The notes under the pieces were generated by a model. The model was not told the origin of the DNA. It made no database searches and saw only the letters and a list, made by a program, of their open reading frames with translations. Both the position numbers and the translations under genes were made by a program. DNA of 64,000 nt from Peromyscus leucopus (Eukaryota > Chordata > Mammalia > Rodentia > Cricetidae), in NCBI RefSeq assembly GCF_004664715.2, contig NC_051069.1, forward strand, positions 79,010,647-79,074,646, read 5' to 3'. Below are positions 12,897 to 22,489 of the stretch, piece after piece (the stretch's first letter is position 1; every line of letters begins with the position of its first letter).

Positions 12897-13193
12897 TTAT
12901 TTCTTTTGGACTGATTTTGCTTTGAAGTCTGACTTGTCAGATATAAAAATAGCGACACCCACTTGCTTCTTGGTTCCATTCACTTGGAACAGCCTTTTCT
13001 GTTCTTTTTGCCCCAAGGTGATGTCTGTCTTTGGTGGTGAGGTGTGTTGTTGGTTTTTTGTTTTTTTTTTAATACAACAGGAAGATGGATCCTGTTTTCT
13101 AATCCAATCTATTAGTGTGTATCTTTTTATTGGGGCGTTGGGACTACTAGTATTTAGAGTCACTATTGAAAGATATGCATTAGTTCCTGCCAT
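12897..13193 (-). pseudogene. L1 ORF2 endonuclease N-terminus, decayed
   Basis: A 98-codon open frame on the minus strand. The start reads like the beginning of L1 ORF2 (a Tyr-Leu-Ser-Ile-x-Thr-Leu-Asn core, then Asp-Trp-Ile-x-Lys-Gln-Asp and Gly-Val-Ala-Ile-x-Ile-Ser-Asp-Lys). This is the apurinic-endonuclease-like domain that nicks target DNA. The Gln-Glu-Thr stretch normally found near the metal site is replaced by lysine-rich residues, and the frame stops soon after. It belongs to the surrounding minus-strand L1 and is not functional. Confidence 0.85.
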
Positions 13194-14364
13194 TTTTTTG
13201 TGTTTTCTCTTTTGAAAATCTTTTGAGTATCTGTCCTGATACTGTTTAGAGTGTGTTTATTCTTCTCTTGAGATTGCTTTTTTTAGTATCCCCTGTAGAG
13301 ATGGCTTAGTAACTATAAATTCCTTTTATTTGTTTTTAATCATAAAAAGTTTGTATTCTTTCACTGTTGTAAGGCTCCACACTGTAATTTGCTTACCTTT
13401 TCTGTCATATTTTTTTTTTTACTCTCTCAGAGGTAGTGGTTCTGCACTATCTTTGTTCGAGCATACAGAGATCAGCACAGAGTGTCAGCAGAAGTCCTGC
13501 GAGAAGGCAGACAGCAGATTCTAGTATGGGAGTCATTTGGGTTTCTCACAGGGGGCAAAGCATAGCCTCTGCTATCAAGAGTAAGATATGAGGGAGCTAG
13601 ACATTAAATCTGATTTCTTTTCAACAGTGCAAAGTCCAGTGGCCTCAGTCTCTAGGTGGAGGCTGTCCTCTTTGTAGGAAGTAGGGGTATTGGAGGCAAT
13701 AGACATAACAGCTGGCATTTGTTAGTGAGGATTTCCATTGAGGATTTTTAATTGGCTTTTTTTTTTTTTAAATTTCTGGCCATGTTTCAGATTGGGTTTT
13801 CTTAAACAATTAAAACTCTATTTCCATATCTTTGGTTGCTTCTTTATTTTATTCATGCATTTGTTTTCTTTAATTGGGTTGACCATGCTTACAGTTATTT
13901 GTTTGAATTCTTTGAGTCTTCTTCTAGGTCATTCTCAACAGAGGCTATTACAGTGGGATCTGTATTTTTTTTTTTTGAGGAGATGTGATATTTTAGTTTT
14001 TCATGTTTTTTCCCTTTGTTGAGATTTGTGAATCAGAAGATGCTTTATTGATTGAATTTTTCTTCCTTTCTCTCTTTCTTTCTGCCTTCCTTCCTTCCTT
14101 CTTTCTTTCCTTTCTGTCTTTTTTTTTGATAAAGTCATATTTCTTTTTTTTCAGCTGTGTCTTTTCTATGTGTAGGAAGGGGGCAAATTCAAAACAGGGT
14201 TGGGACGTCAATTTCCCAAGTTCTTCTAATTTTCAGCCACAATGAGGTGCTTTCAGGAGCTTGGTAAAGGAGCTTGGAACAATTTCCCACTGGCAGCATG
14301 TACTAGGAATGGCTTGAGTCTTCACAACACATGTATTGGTTATAGTCCTTATGGGAACAGGCTG

Positions 14365-14812
14365 AGAACTGGTGAGTCTCACAGAGAAGGAGCGGTGCTG
14401 AGGGGAAGTTCCAGACCCAGGGCAACTGGGGTGGGGGATTGGAAATGTGCTGAGGACTGAAGAGCTTGCCTGTTTTTCCTTGCTACTTGGGTAGAAAGGT
14501 CCCTGGACTGAAGAGGTCTAGCATCTACTGAATCTCAAAGGGAGTTCAGGACCCCTAGAAAGCAACTGTGGGACAAATGGGAAAACGAGATGTTGGGGAG
14601 GAGATCTGTGCTGGGGAGTACAGGTAAGCTATTTGTGTCTACAAGCCCCTGAGTTGTCTAGAAGTTCCATGTTGGGAGGGGCTTGAGATTTACTGGGTCC
14701 CAGAGGGAGGACAAGGTCCCTGGTAAGTAACCCCAGAGCAAACAGAAATAAGGTGTTGAGGACCATGCAGGGCAGTACAAGTAGCTTACCTGTGCCTCTG
14801 CCACCTGGTGAG
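14365..14812 (-). repeat. Tandem 5' UTR monomers of the L1
   Basis: Three diverged units of about 170 bp follow one another: about 14365-14515, 14520-14685 and 14690-14812. They share the order 'gaatctcaaagggag / gggtcccagagggag', 'aagcaactgtgggac / aagtaaccccagagc', 'gatgttggggag / ggtgttgaggac' and 'tacaggtaagct / tacaagtagctt'. Monomeric tandem promoters are typical of rodent L1 5' UTRs. Confidence 0.6.
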
Positions 14813-14883
14813 CCACGCATGTACTTTTCTAGGAAACAATTTATTTCATAGTTTAACTAAGATTTCATTGTAAAGAACTTGTA

Positions 14884-14885
<2 letters not shown>

Positions 14886-14922
<37 letters not shown>
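14886..14922. repeat. (AAT)n microsatellite
   Basis: About 12 perfect AAT units. Confidence 0.97.
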
Positions 14923-14925
<3 letters not shown>

Positions 14926-15339
14926 CCCACCACACAGCCAGGTTATCCAGACTTAGAAGTATGTCTTTCTCAATGAGCTGTACGGATGGGATAGTCATTA
15001 TGATTCATGGAGCTTCGCACTGAATTTTACATGTTCTCTGTCAGTTATATTTTTATGTATTTATCCACCACAAGAAGTAAGGGGCAGATTTCAAACTAAA
15101 AAACCAAGGAAAACAAAATAAAAACCAATTAACTTTACATCCTCTTTCAGTACTCCGGTGTCCATTCCCTGCATTCCATTCTTCCTCATCACCTAATAGT
15201 TACCATTTTGTTCTTATTTCTACATGTGATGCTGTACCCATACACATATGTTTACATATGTGCACATGTGTATTATATGCCAGGGTCCACATATGAGATA
15301 GAACATGATTTTTTTCTTTTTGAGATTGTGTAGCCTGTG

Positions 15340-15392
15340 GGCTGGAGAGATGGCTCAACGGCTAAAGGCTAGGCTCACAACCAAAACTATGA
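15340..15392 (+). mobile_element. Very short B2-like SINE insertion with target-site duplication
   Basis: The 53-bp insert begins with the B2 head 'ggctggagagatggctcaac' and ends 'ctcacaaccaaaactat'. It is flanked by imperfect direct repeats, gagattgtgtagcctgtg (15322-15339) and gagattatgtagcctagtg (15393-15411). This marks a discrete retroposition into the L1 3' UTR. Confidence 0.8.
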
Positions 15393-15480
15393 GAGATTAT
15401 GTAGCCTAGTGTATTATACATTCAAATCCTTCTCTTTCCCTGCAAGCTTTGTGATCTCACCTTTTCTTTGGATCCATGCT

Positions 15481-15873
15481 GGCTAGTTTTATGTCAACTT
15501 GACACAAACTAGAGTCATTTTGGAAAAAGGGAACCTCACTTGAGAAAACATTCCCGCTCGATCGGCCTATGGCAAGCTTGTGGTGCCTTTTCTGGATTGA
15601 TGATTGATGTGGAGAGACCCATCCCCCTGGGGTGGATAGTGCTACATATGGGCTGGTGGTCCTGGGCCTGGGTATGGTGTGATCAAGCCACGAGGAGCAA
15701 GCTAGTAAGCAGCCTCTTCCATGGCTTCTGCTTCAGTTCCTGTTTCCAGGTTCCTGCTGTGACTAAACTCAGGACTGTTACCCGGAACTGTAAAGTGAAA
15801 TAAACCTTTCCTTCCCGGGTTTCTCTAGTTATGGTGTTTTACCACAGCAATTGAAACCAGAATTAAGAGATGA
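15481..15873 (+). mobile_element. LTR-type rodent repeat inserted in L1
   Basis: It begins 'gctggctagttttatgtcaa', keeps the CCATGGC and 'gtaaagtgaaataaaccttt' (poly(A)-signal-like) blocks, and ends 'accacagcaattgaaaccag'. The same family appears in inverse at 17882-18297. The L1 sequence resumes on the right, so this is an insertion. The ERVL/MaLR-like assignment is by general appearance only. Confidence 0.7.
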
Positions 15874-17572
15874 GGTGAATAATTTCCATTTTATAAATGT
15901 ACTAGATTTTCAGTACCTATTCATCTGCTGATAAAATTTTCAGGTGGTTCCATTTCTTGCTGTAGTGAATAAAGCAGCAATAAATATGAGGGGCAGATAT
16001 CTCTGTGGTACGATAAGAAGTTCTCTAGATTTATGCATAGGAACCAAATAGTTGAGTCATGTGGTAATCCTGTTTTTCATTTTTGAGGAAACTCCAGACT
16101 AATCTTCATATTGGCTGTATTAACTTCCACCCCCACCAGCAGTGAATAAGGGTTCCTCTTGCTCCACTCCCTCCCCAACATTTGTTGTCGGATTTTTTTT
16201 TTTTTTTGATGGTAGCCATTCTGATTTTGGTAAGGCAGTGTCTCAAAGTAGTTATAATTTACATTTATCTCGTATATAGGGATATTAAATGATTTTTTAA
16301 AACAGTTATTGGCCACTTGTGTTTCTTCTTTGAAAATTATTCAGTTAATTAATCCATTTGTTGATTAACAGTTTTATTTCCTTGGCACTTAATTTCTGCA
16401 ATTATTTGTAAATCCTGGATATTAGCCCCCTATATGATTTCTCACATTCTGTGGGATGTTTATTTGCCCTGCTTATAGTTTCTTTTGCTATGTAGAAACT
16501 TTTTATTTTCTAGTCCCATCTCTTGATACTCAGAGATAAGCCCCTTGTGTTTGGTGTTGTATTCATTCATATCTTGGAGAGCATCCCCTATAATTTCTTG
16601 TAGATGTTTCAGCATTTCAGGTTTTAAATTAAGGTCTCTGGTCTATTTCAAATTGATTTTTGTCCAAGAAAGATATGAATCTAATTTCATTCTTTTGCAG
16701 GTAGATATTCAGTTTTGTCAGCATTCTGTTGAATAGGTTATCTTTTTTTTTTTTTTTTTCAAATGTAGGTTTTTGCCTCCTTTGTCAAAAATTAAGTGAA
16801 CGTGGCCTTTTCATTTTACGCCTGGATCTTATATTCTATTCCATTAGTCTACCTATTTTTATGACAGTGCCAGGCTGTCTTATCACTATAGTATGTAGTA
16901 TAATTTGAGGTTGGGTATTGTAATGCCTCCAGTAGTGTTTTCACTTTTTAGGGTTGCTTTGGCTATTTATGGTCTCTTGTGGTTCCATATGATTTTCTGA
17001 ATTGTATTTCTAAATCTGTGCAGGGTATAACATGCTTGGTTCACAGTTATTTATTTTTGGAACTTGAAGCATTTCATTCTATGCTCTTTGGACTTTTACT
17101 GCTTCTGAAATAAGTCTGGGGAAATTCTGATATTTCTGCCTTTGCATGTGAGTTGAATTTTTTTTTTGTCACACTGTGTTTAGGGTTATTTCCCTACTGT
17201 ACATTTCGACATCCTGACTACGATGATTCATGGAGAGTTTCTTTTCTGGTTATATCTATTTGGAGTGTTTTATATTTCTTGTGTTTGGCTGACTACTTCT
17301 TTGAGAAAATTTGGGGAGTTTTCTGCTGCAAATTCACTAAACAATCTGTCTATTCAATTTTCTCTTATCTCTGCTCTTTCTTTTGCCCATGAATTCCCAG
17401 GTTTGGCCTTTCAAATACATCCTAAACTTCTTGAAATTATTCATGTTCTTCACTTTTTTCCCCTATAAATGTCTATTTGTATAATTGTCCTTCATTCATG
17501 AAATTTGTTCATCTGCACAGTCTTGTCTATTAATGATGGTATTTGTTGTGGTTTTTATTTGATTGACTATAT

Positions 17573-17781
17573 CAGCAGTTCTCAACCTCTTTGGGGGTCA
17601 AATGACCCTTTCACAGGGGTCTCGTGTCAGATATCCTGCATATCATATATTTATCTTGATTCATAACAGTAGCAAAATTAGTTATGAAGTAGCAATGAAA
17701 ACAATTTTATTGTTGGGGTGCACCACAACACAAAGAACTGTCTTAAAGGGTCATAGCATTAGGAAGGTTGGAGAACCACTG
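17573..17781. mobile_element. URR1-like hAT DNA transposon (non-autonomous)
   Basis: The left end 'cagcagttctcaacctc' and right end 'gttggagaaccactg' are terminal inverted repeats. The interior has 'cataacagtagcaaaatta' and 'gttatgaagtagcaatgaaa', as in rodent URR1 elements. The flanking 8 bp (17565-17572 and 17782-17789) match poorly, as expected for an old insertion. Confidence 0.85.
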
Positions 17782-17881
17782 GATATCCTACCAATCTAGT
17801 ATTTATGTTGTGTTCTTTTTTAAACTTTCAATCTTCTTGCTGAATTTTACCTCCCTGTGTTGAACTTTTGGCTCCTGTTCT

Positions 17882-18297
17882 GGTTAAAGGTTATATTGCT
17901 GTGACAAAACACCATCACCAAAAGTAACTTGGGGGAGTAAAGTGCTTATTTCAACTTACATGTCTACAGCACAGTCCATCAGTGAGGAAAGTCAGGGCAG
18001 GAACTCAAAACTGGGAGGAGACCTGGGCAGGAGCTGATGTAGAGGCTGCAGAGGAGGCTGCTTACTGGCTTGTTCCTCATGGTACAGCATGTTTTCGTAT
18101 ACACCCCTGACCACCTGCCCAGGGGTGGTGTCACCTACAGTGCTTGGGCCCTCCCATGTATATCATCAATCAAGAAAATGCCCTACAAGCTTGCCTACAG
18201 GATAATCTTATGGGGGACATTTTCTCAATTAAGATTTCTTCTTCCCAGAAGACCCTACTTTGTGTCAAGTTGACATAAAAACTAGCCAGCACATCTT
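17882..18297 (-). mobile_element. LTR-type rodent repeat, inverse of the one at 15481
   Basis: It starts 'tggttaaaggttatattgct' and ends 'gtcaagttgacataaaaact' then 'agccagcaca'. The ends are TG and CA, and the flanks tgttc/tcttc could be a 5-bp duplication with one mismatch. It lies within L1 ORF1/5' sequence. Confidence 0.7.
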
Positions 18298-18902
18298 CAG
18301 TTTACAGTTTCATTCACTTTTAAGACTGTCTTTTCAAGCTCTCCTTAATTCATGCATTTGTTTGTTTTAATCTCTCTGTTACCATCAATTCTTTTAAGAA
18401 GTAAGCCTCTGTATCCGTTCTCAGATGTTTCAGCTTGCTCTTCAGCTTTGGGTTCCCTTCTAGGGAGGTGGTCAGTTGGGGATGGGTCTTAGGTGGTGGT
18501 GTGTGAAACTCATCGTGTTTCTTTGTTGTGCTTTGTGCACTGGTTGGAGCAGACTTCGCTTTCAGCTTTTGGCTCCCCTTCTTCCTAGTCTACTTGGGTG
18601 TTCTGTTTTCTGTGATTCTTCCTAGAGGAATATCTGCCTGAAGTTCTGCTACGTGGAGTACTGAAACTTGCTGCTGATTGTCAGAGGGAATCACTGAGGT
18701 GATCTAGGGTTGGTGATGTGCAAATAGAACCTTGGATGGGTCTTCCCACTCAGCACCAGGGGAACTATAAAGTCAAAATTGGTCACCCCTGGGAATCTGA
18801 GGCTTTAGGGGGCAGAATACCAAACTGCAGACTTACTGAAGTCTGTACTGTCCTCAGTTGTGACTACATCCTCTTTGTCATTCGATTATATATTTTCATC
18901 TG

Positions 18903-19200
18903 GAGGCGGTATCCTGGATTACAAGTATAATTAATACTGGATCCAACCCGAATGTCTGTGTGTACATGTACCATGCCATTCTGAGGATCTTTAGGAGTTT
19001 CACATGATTTACCCAAAGTAGATGGCGCCAAGGACAGCAGCAGGACCGCCAGATGGACTCTGCCTCGGCAGAAAGCTACAAGGCGTCGCCCAGTGTCCAG
19101 ATGCTCTGAGATCCCAGAAATCTTCATTTTCTTCACACGGGTCTCAAGCGCTGTAGAACCGCAAAGCAGAGAAGGCAACCCCGCCCGGGTTGCGGGACAC
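18903..19200 (-). pseudogene. Cr1l: Processed fragment of complement regulator Crry (Cr1l), 5' part
   Basis: The minus-strand open frame contains a start at 19127 followed by a hydrophobic signal peptide of the Crry type (Val-Ala-Phe near the start, then Leu-Leu-Leu-Ser-Leu and a Thr-Leu-Gly end). This is joined directly to the first half of a CCP/sushi domain with Cys-x-Thr-Pro, Asn-Gly-x-Val-His-Val-His-Thr, Ile-Asn-Tyr-Thr-Cys-Asn and Gly-Tyr-Arg-Leu. Crry is a rodent membrane inhibitor of C3 convertases. In the normal protein the leader is followed by another CCP domain first, so one exon appears to be skipped. No intron is present, so the copy is retroposed. Homology stops at about 18903 after Gly-Tyr-Arg-Leu. 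The GC-rich bases up to about 19200 are probably its 5' UTR. It cannot encode a complement regulator. Confidence 0.8.
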
Positions 19201-19209
19201 CTGACGGCC

Positions 19210-20685
19210 CTCTCTCGTAGCTTTCTCTACGGTGGGTTGACCCCGAACAGCTGTAGAGATTCTGAGCTTCTCGCCTCAGTGGACGATTGGAGGGCGTAGC
19301 GGCCTTCGAAGGCTCGGCCGCAGAACCTTCCGCCTCCTCACTGCCTCAGAGAGGACAACTGCGGGTCATCCCACTGGAGATGAGCAGCTCTCAAAAAAGG
19401 CACAAACAACAGAAGAATGGATACAGTTTCATATGTTAAAAGAATGTTAAAAGGAAAATAAGGAAACGACGCCTCAGTATGAATCCATTCAGACCTCCTA
19501 GATCAAGTGGTAGTGGAGAAGAAATCTCATTTCAAGAAAATGAGAGAAGATGGCAGCAAGAGCGTCTCCACAGAGAAGAAGCCTATTACCAGTTTATTAA
19601 TGAGCTCAGTGATGAAGATTATCGGCTAATGAGAGACCATAACCTTTTAGGCACCCCTGGAGACATAACGTCAGAGGAGCTACAGCCGCGCTTAGATAGA
19701 GCAAAGGAGCAGCTGGCATCCCAGCCTGGCTCGAGGAGTGGGTCAAGTGATGGAGACTCAGAAAACCTTAGAGATCATTCAGATGAGGATTCTCTGCTAC
19801 GATGGCTGAACACTTTTCAGCGCACTGGAAATGTGACTCGAAGTGAACAGAATGGGAACCAAAGTTAGAGAGCTGTGAGCCGAACAAACCCAAACAGTGG
19901 AGAGTTTGGGTTCAGCCTGGAAATCCACATAAATCCTGACAACAGAGGCTCTGGAACTCATGGAGAGGATTATACAGACATTCCTGTGTCAGGTGTTAGC
20001 AGAGATCCTAGGCAGCAAAGATCATCTAGTCCTGTGGCTATGCGAACGAGAAGCCAAACCTCCAGGAGGAGTTCCAGTGGCGGTGACTCCAGTGTCCCAG
20101 GGGTTAGGCATGGTGCAAGGGGGCAGGGTTCAGTGCAAGGATTGTTCTCAGCACGGGGAAGGTTAAGAAATGGAATTGGAGGAACACTTGGTGTTCCTAG
20201 AGTTAGTGGCCATCGCCCTAATGTCCTCAGCACTCACACAGACCAGTCAGATGGTAGTAATCTCAGGCAAAGGGAATGGCAGCGGTTTGGAGCAGCACAT
20301 ATTTGGGAAAACAGGGCTAGAAGTAATGTTACAGTGAGAAACACAAACCAAAGATTAGAGCCAATAAGATTGCGTCCTGTTTTCAGTAGTCGAAGCCGGT
20401 CCCCAATTCGGACACAGAATGGTACTGTATATCCTAATTCCCAACGGCAGAGTAGACCACTTCAGCAAACTGGTAGGAACAGATCTGTTAGGCATAGAGG
20501 TGTAACTCAAGTCTTTCTGGAGCAAGATAGAGCACGCAGAGGTACCGTTTATACACCGCTGCCCAACTCAAGACTTGTGTCAAGAATAACAGTAGAAGAA
20601 GGAGAAATCATCAGGTCCTTAGCTGCCACACAGCTCCATCCAGCAATCACACTAGACCTGCAAGTCAGGAGGATTCGTCCTGGAG
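19210..20685 (+). pseudogene. Rnf6: Rnf6 processed pseudogene, 3' truncated, one in-frame stop
   Basis: The start codon is at 19479, and the product begins like RNF6, a nuclear RING-H2 E3 ubiquitin ligase related to RLIM. The recognisable parts are an N-terminal block with Arg-Trp-Gln-Gln-Glu-Arg-Leu-His-Arg-Glu-Glu, then Asp-Tyr-Arg-Leu-Met-Arg-Asp-His-Asn-Leu-Leu-Gly, followed by the Ser/Arg-rich middle. A TAG at 19866-19868 sits where the parent has Trp. The same frame then stays open to a TAA at 20691, which belongs to the fused LTR. About 404 codons are represented. The C-terminal RING is missing, so no ligase activity is possible. GC-rich sequence from about 19210 and the segment up to 19478 look like spliced 5' UTR. 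No introns or poly(A) tail are seen. Confidence 0.9.
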
Positions 20686-20918
20686 GTCCATAAGACAGGC
20701 CGTGAGGAGGCGGTCATGTGGTTGGGTTTACAACCAATGAGAAGGCAGAACAGAAACACTATAAAAACACAGACACACAGGAAGTAGTTCTGGTTCGGAG
20801 AGGTAGGACCACTGCAGGAGGAAGGGTAAGGTTTTAGCTCTTAGCTCTGACCTCTTGGCTTTCTTCTTTGCACTGGTTCTGTGTTTCTTATTTAATAAGA
20901 TGGTTGGTTACATCTACA
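20680..20918 (+). mobile_element. 3' half of an ERV LTR fused to the Rnf6 pseudogene
   Basis: Blocks in this stretch match the 3' half of the LTR at 59468-59923 ('gggtttacaaccaatgagaa', 'ctcttggctttcttctttgc', 'ggttggttacatctaca'). The join with Rnf6 falls within CTGGAG (20680-20685), which both partners share. The CCAAT-like and TATA-like stretch (20737-20768) is retained. Confidence 0.85.
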
Positions 20919-21135
20919 TTATCCTCCATAAATCTTTACATTTTTGGTAGTCTTTCCTCTTACTGATTACTAATTGTATTTTATTGTGTGATCATATAGA
21001 ATCTAAGAAATTATTTCCTTCTTGTATTTCAGTTTCATCTTCTTGTATTTATAAGACTTGCCTTGTGTTAAAGCATTGGGTCTATTTTAGAGAAATTTTT
21101 ATTGGCTACTAATGGTTCTTTGTTGATTTTTTTTT
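20919..21135 (-). mobile_element. L1 ORF2 fragment
   Basis: The order of T-rich blocks ('ttattgtgtgatcatatag', 'ataagacttgccttgtg', 'gggtctattttagagaa') matches the reverse complement of L1 ORF2 between endonuclease and reverse transcriptase. It is old. Confidence 0.6.
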
Positions 21136-21439
21136 TCCAGGATGTGCTGGTCACTGATGAGTACTTCCAGTTTACTCCCCACTCCCCATTGATTCACTGC
21201 ACATTTCTCTCTTTGTTAAAAGTATATTTTATTGTTGTTTTATGATGTAATACATAGCTATATAAACATAAATAGCTTCTGTTATGTTAGCATAGTATAT
21301 TTGCCATATCATAAGTGGCATATTTCATGTAACTTAATCTTCCCACTTCTCTTTCTTCTGTGTTTATTTCAATTAAAGCCTTCATATATTCCATCTTTGA
21401 AATTTTTTATACTTTGTATAGGTTATGCATGTGATGGAT

Positions 21440-21725
21440 AGGTGATATGGCAGTGGGGATGCATTTGTGAAGGCCAGTGTTTGGTGTTGAGTATTTCTCC
21501 TTCTCCACCTCTACCTTATGATTTGAGACAAGGTGTCTTACTGAGCCTGAAACTCACCAGTTGGCTAGGAGCCTCCTTGCTCTGCCTTTTATTATTGAGA
21601 ATACAGCCACATCTCCCCATGTCTGGCTTCTTTTCTAACATTGGTGCTAGGGAGTTGAACTCAGGTCCTCATGCTTGTGAAACAAGCATTTTACCCACTG
21701 AGCCAAAGTTCCAGCACTTAATTTT
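21440..21725 (-). mobile_element. B4 (ID-B1) SINE
   Basis: Reverse-complement B4 order: 'gaaggccagtgtttggtg', 'tgagacaaggtgtcttac', 'tgaaactcaccagttggcta', 'gggagttgaactcaggtcc' and 'acccactgagccaaagttcc'. Confidence 0.85.
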
Positions 21726-21818
21726 TAATCCTTTTTTAGCTTAAGTTTTTGGTATACTTAACGTAGTACCCCACAATATAAATATGCCATTGTATATTTG
21801 CTTCCTATTTAATCATAA

Positions 21819-21821
<3 letters not shown>

Positions 21822-21857
<36 letters not shown>
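21822..21857. repeat. (CA)n microsatellite
   Basis: About 18 CA units. Confidence 0.95.
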
Positions 21858-21859
<2 letters not shown>

Positions 21860-22354
21860 TATACACAACTATAGAATTGCTCAATCCTATGAAGGAACAT
21901 TTAATGTCACCACATATTTGTAAATTATTTTCTAGAGCCCTCATGTTTTAAATATTCATGAAATTAGTTCCCCAAATCTACATCAGTACTTAGAATGTTA
22001 GGCTTGAACTTTTTTGAATCTGATGGGTATAGTTCACCATTTTTGAGGATCTTTCTGAAATTGTTGGCATTTCGGGGTTTTATCCTGGGATGATTTAGTC
22101 ACATTATTTAGCTATTTTATCTACATTTCAAATTATTTCCTTATTCATTTATTTAATTTTTTTCTAATGGTAACCAACTAGAAATATTATCTTTTAACTT
22201 GACTTCTCACTCTGTTTATGTTGTCTATTGTCAACATACAATATTTCTCCTTTAAAATTTGTATTTTGGCGCTGGGCATTCAGACCTCTGGGGGACCAGA
22301 GGGCACCAGACAACCAACCTATTGGTTTCTTGTCTTCTTCTTTTTTTCTCAATA

Positions 22355-22480
22355 AATTACTTGGGTGTTTTTTTGACAGTCTTGGAACTTGCTGTGTAGA
22401 TCATGTTGGCCTTGAACTCATATCTACCTGCTCTCCCTATGGAGTGTTGGATTAATGCCATGTACCACCACACCTGGTGT
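22355..22480 (-). mobile_element. B1 SINE
   Basis: Reverse-complement B1 with 'tggccttgaactcatatc' and 'gtaccaccacacctgg'. The sequence on its two sides appears continuous and is not otherwise identified. Confidence 0.8.
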
Positions 22481-22489
22481 TTCTGGTTT

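Larger units (their letters stand above)
11403..14815 (-). mobile_element. L1 LINE with 5' UTR, internally deleted
   Basis: Read on the minus strand, the element starts at about 14815 with a tandemly repeated 5' UTR. It passes through ORF1-like sequence (about 14250-13200) and an ORF2 start (13193). It then keeps endonuclease and part of the following sequence down to about 11780, and ends in an Lx-type 3' end ('atgtattttgatcatattt') near 11410. Much of the reverse-transcriptase part is missing. A second short L1 3'-end-like block sits inside at about 12100-12310, probably a nested insertion. Stop codons and frameshifts throughout make it inactive. Confidence 0.8.
15050..18862 (-). mobile_element. 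L1 LINE with 3' UTR, partial ORF2 and 5' region, interrupted
   Basis: Read on the minus strand, 18862-18300 looks like L1 5' UTR sequence and 17880-17020 like ORF1-region sequence. Then 17015-15874 is the ORF2 3' part (for example the block around 16080-16160 that matches 380-450 in inverse), and 15480-15050 is a 3' UTR of an older L1M-like type. Much of ORF2 is missing at about 17020. It is interrupted by a B2-like insert, two LTR-type repeats and a URR1-like transposon, each listed separately. Confidence 0.7.

Noticed and set aside
13993..14245. Opposed frames of 72 and 80 codons
   Set aside because: They fall in a T/C-rich part of the L1 and are low-complexity shadows.
14365..14812. Regularly spaced repeats that could recall a CRISPR array
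   Set aside because: Units are about 170 bp, diverged and without constant short repeats, in a mammalian L1; CRISPR does not fit.
17565..17789. 8-bp target duplication for the first URR1
   Set aside because: gactatat and gatatcct match at only about three of eight positions, so the element is called from its inverted ends and interior only.
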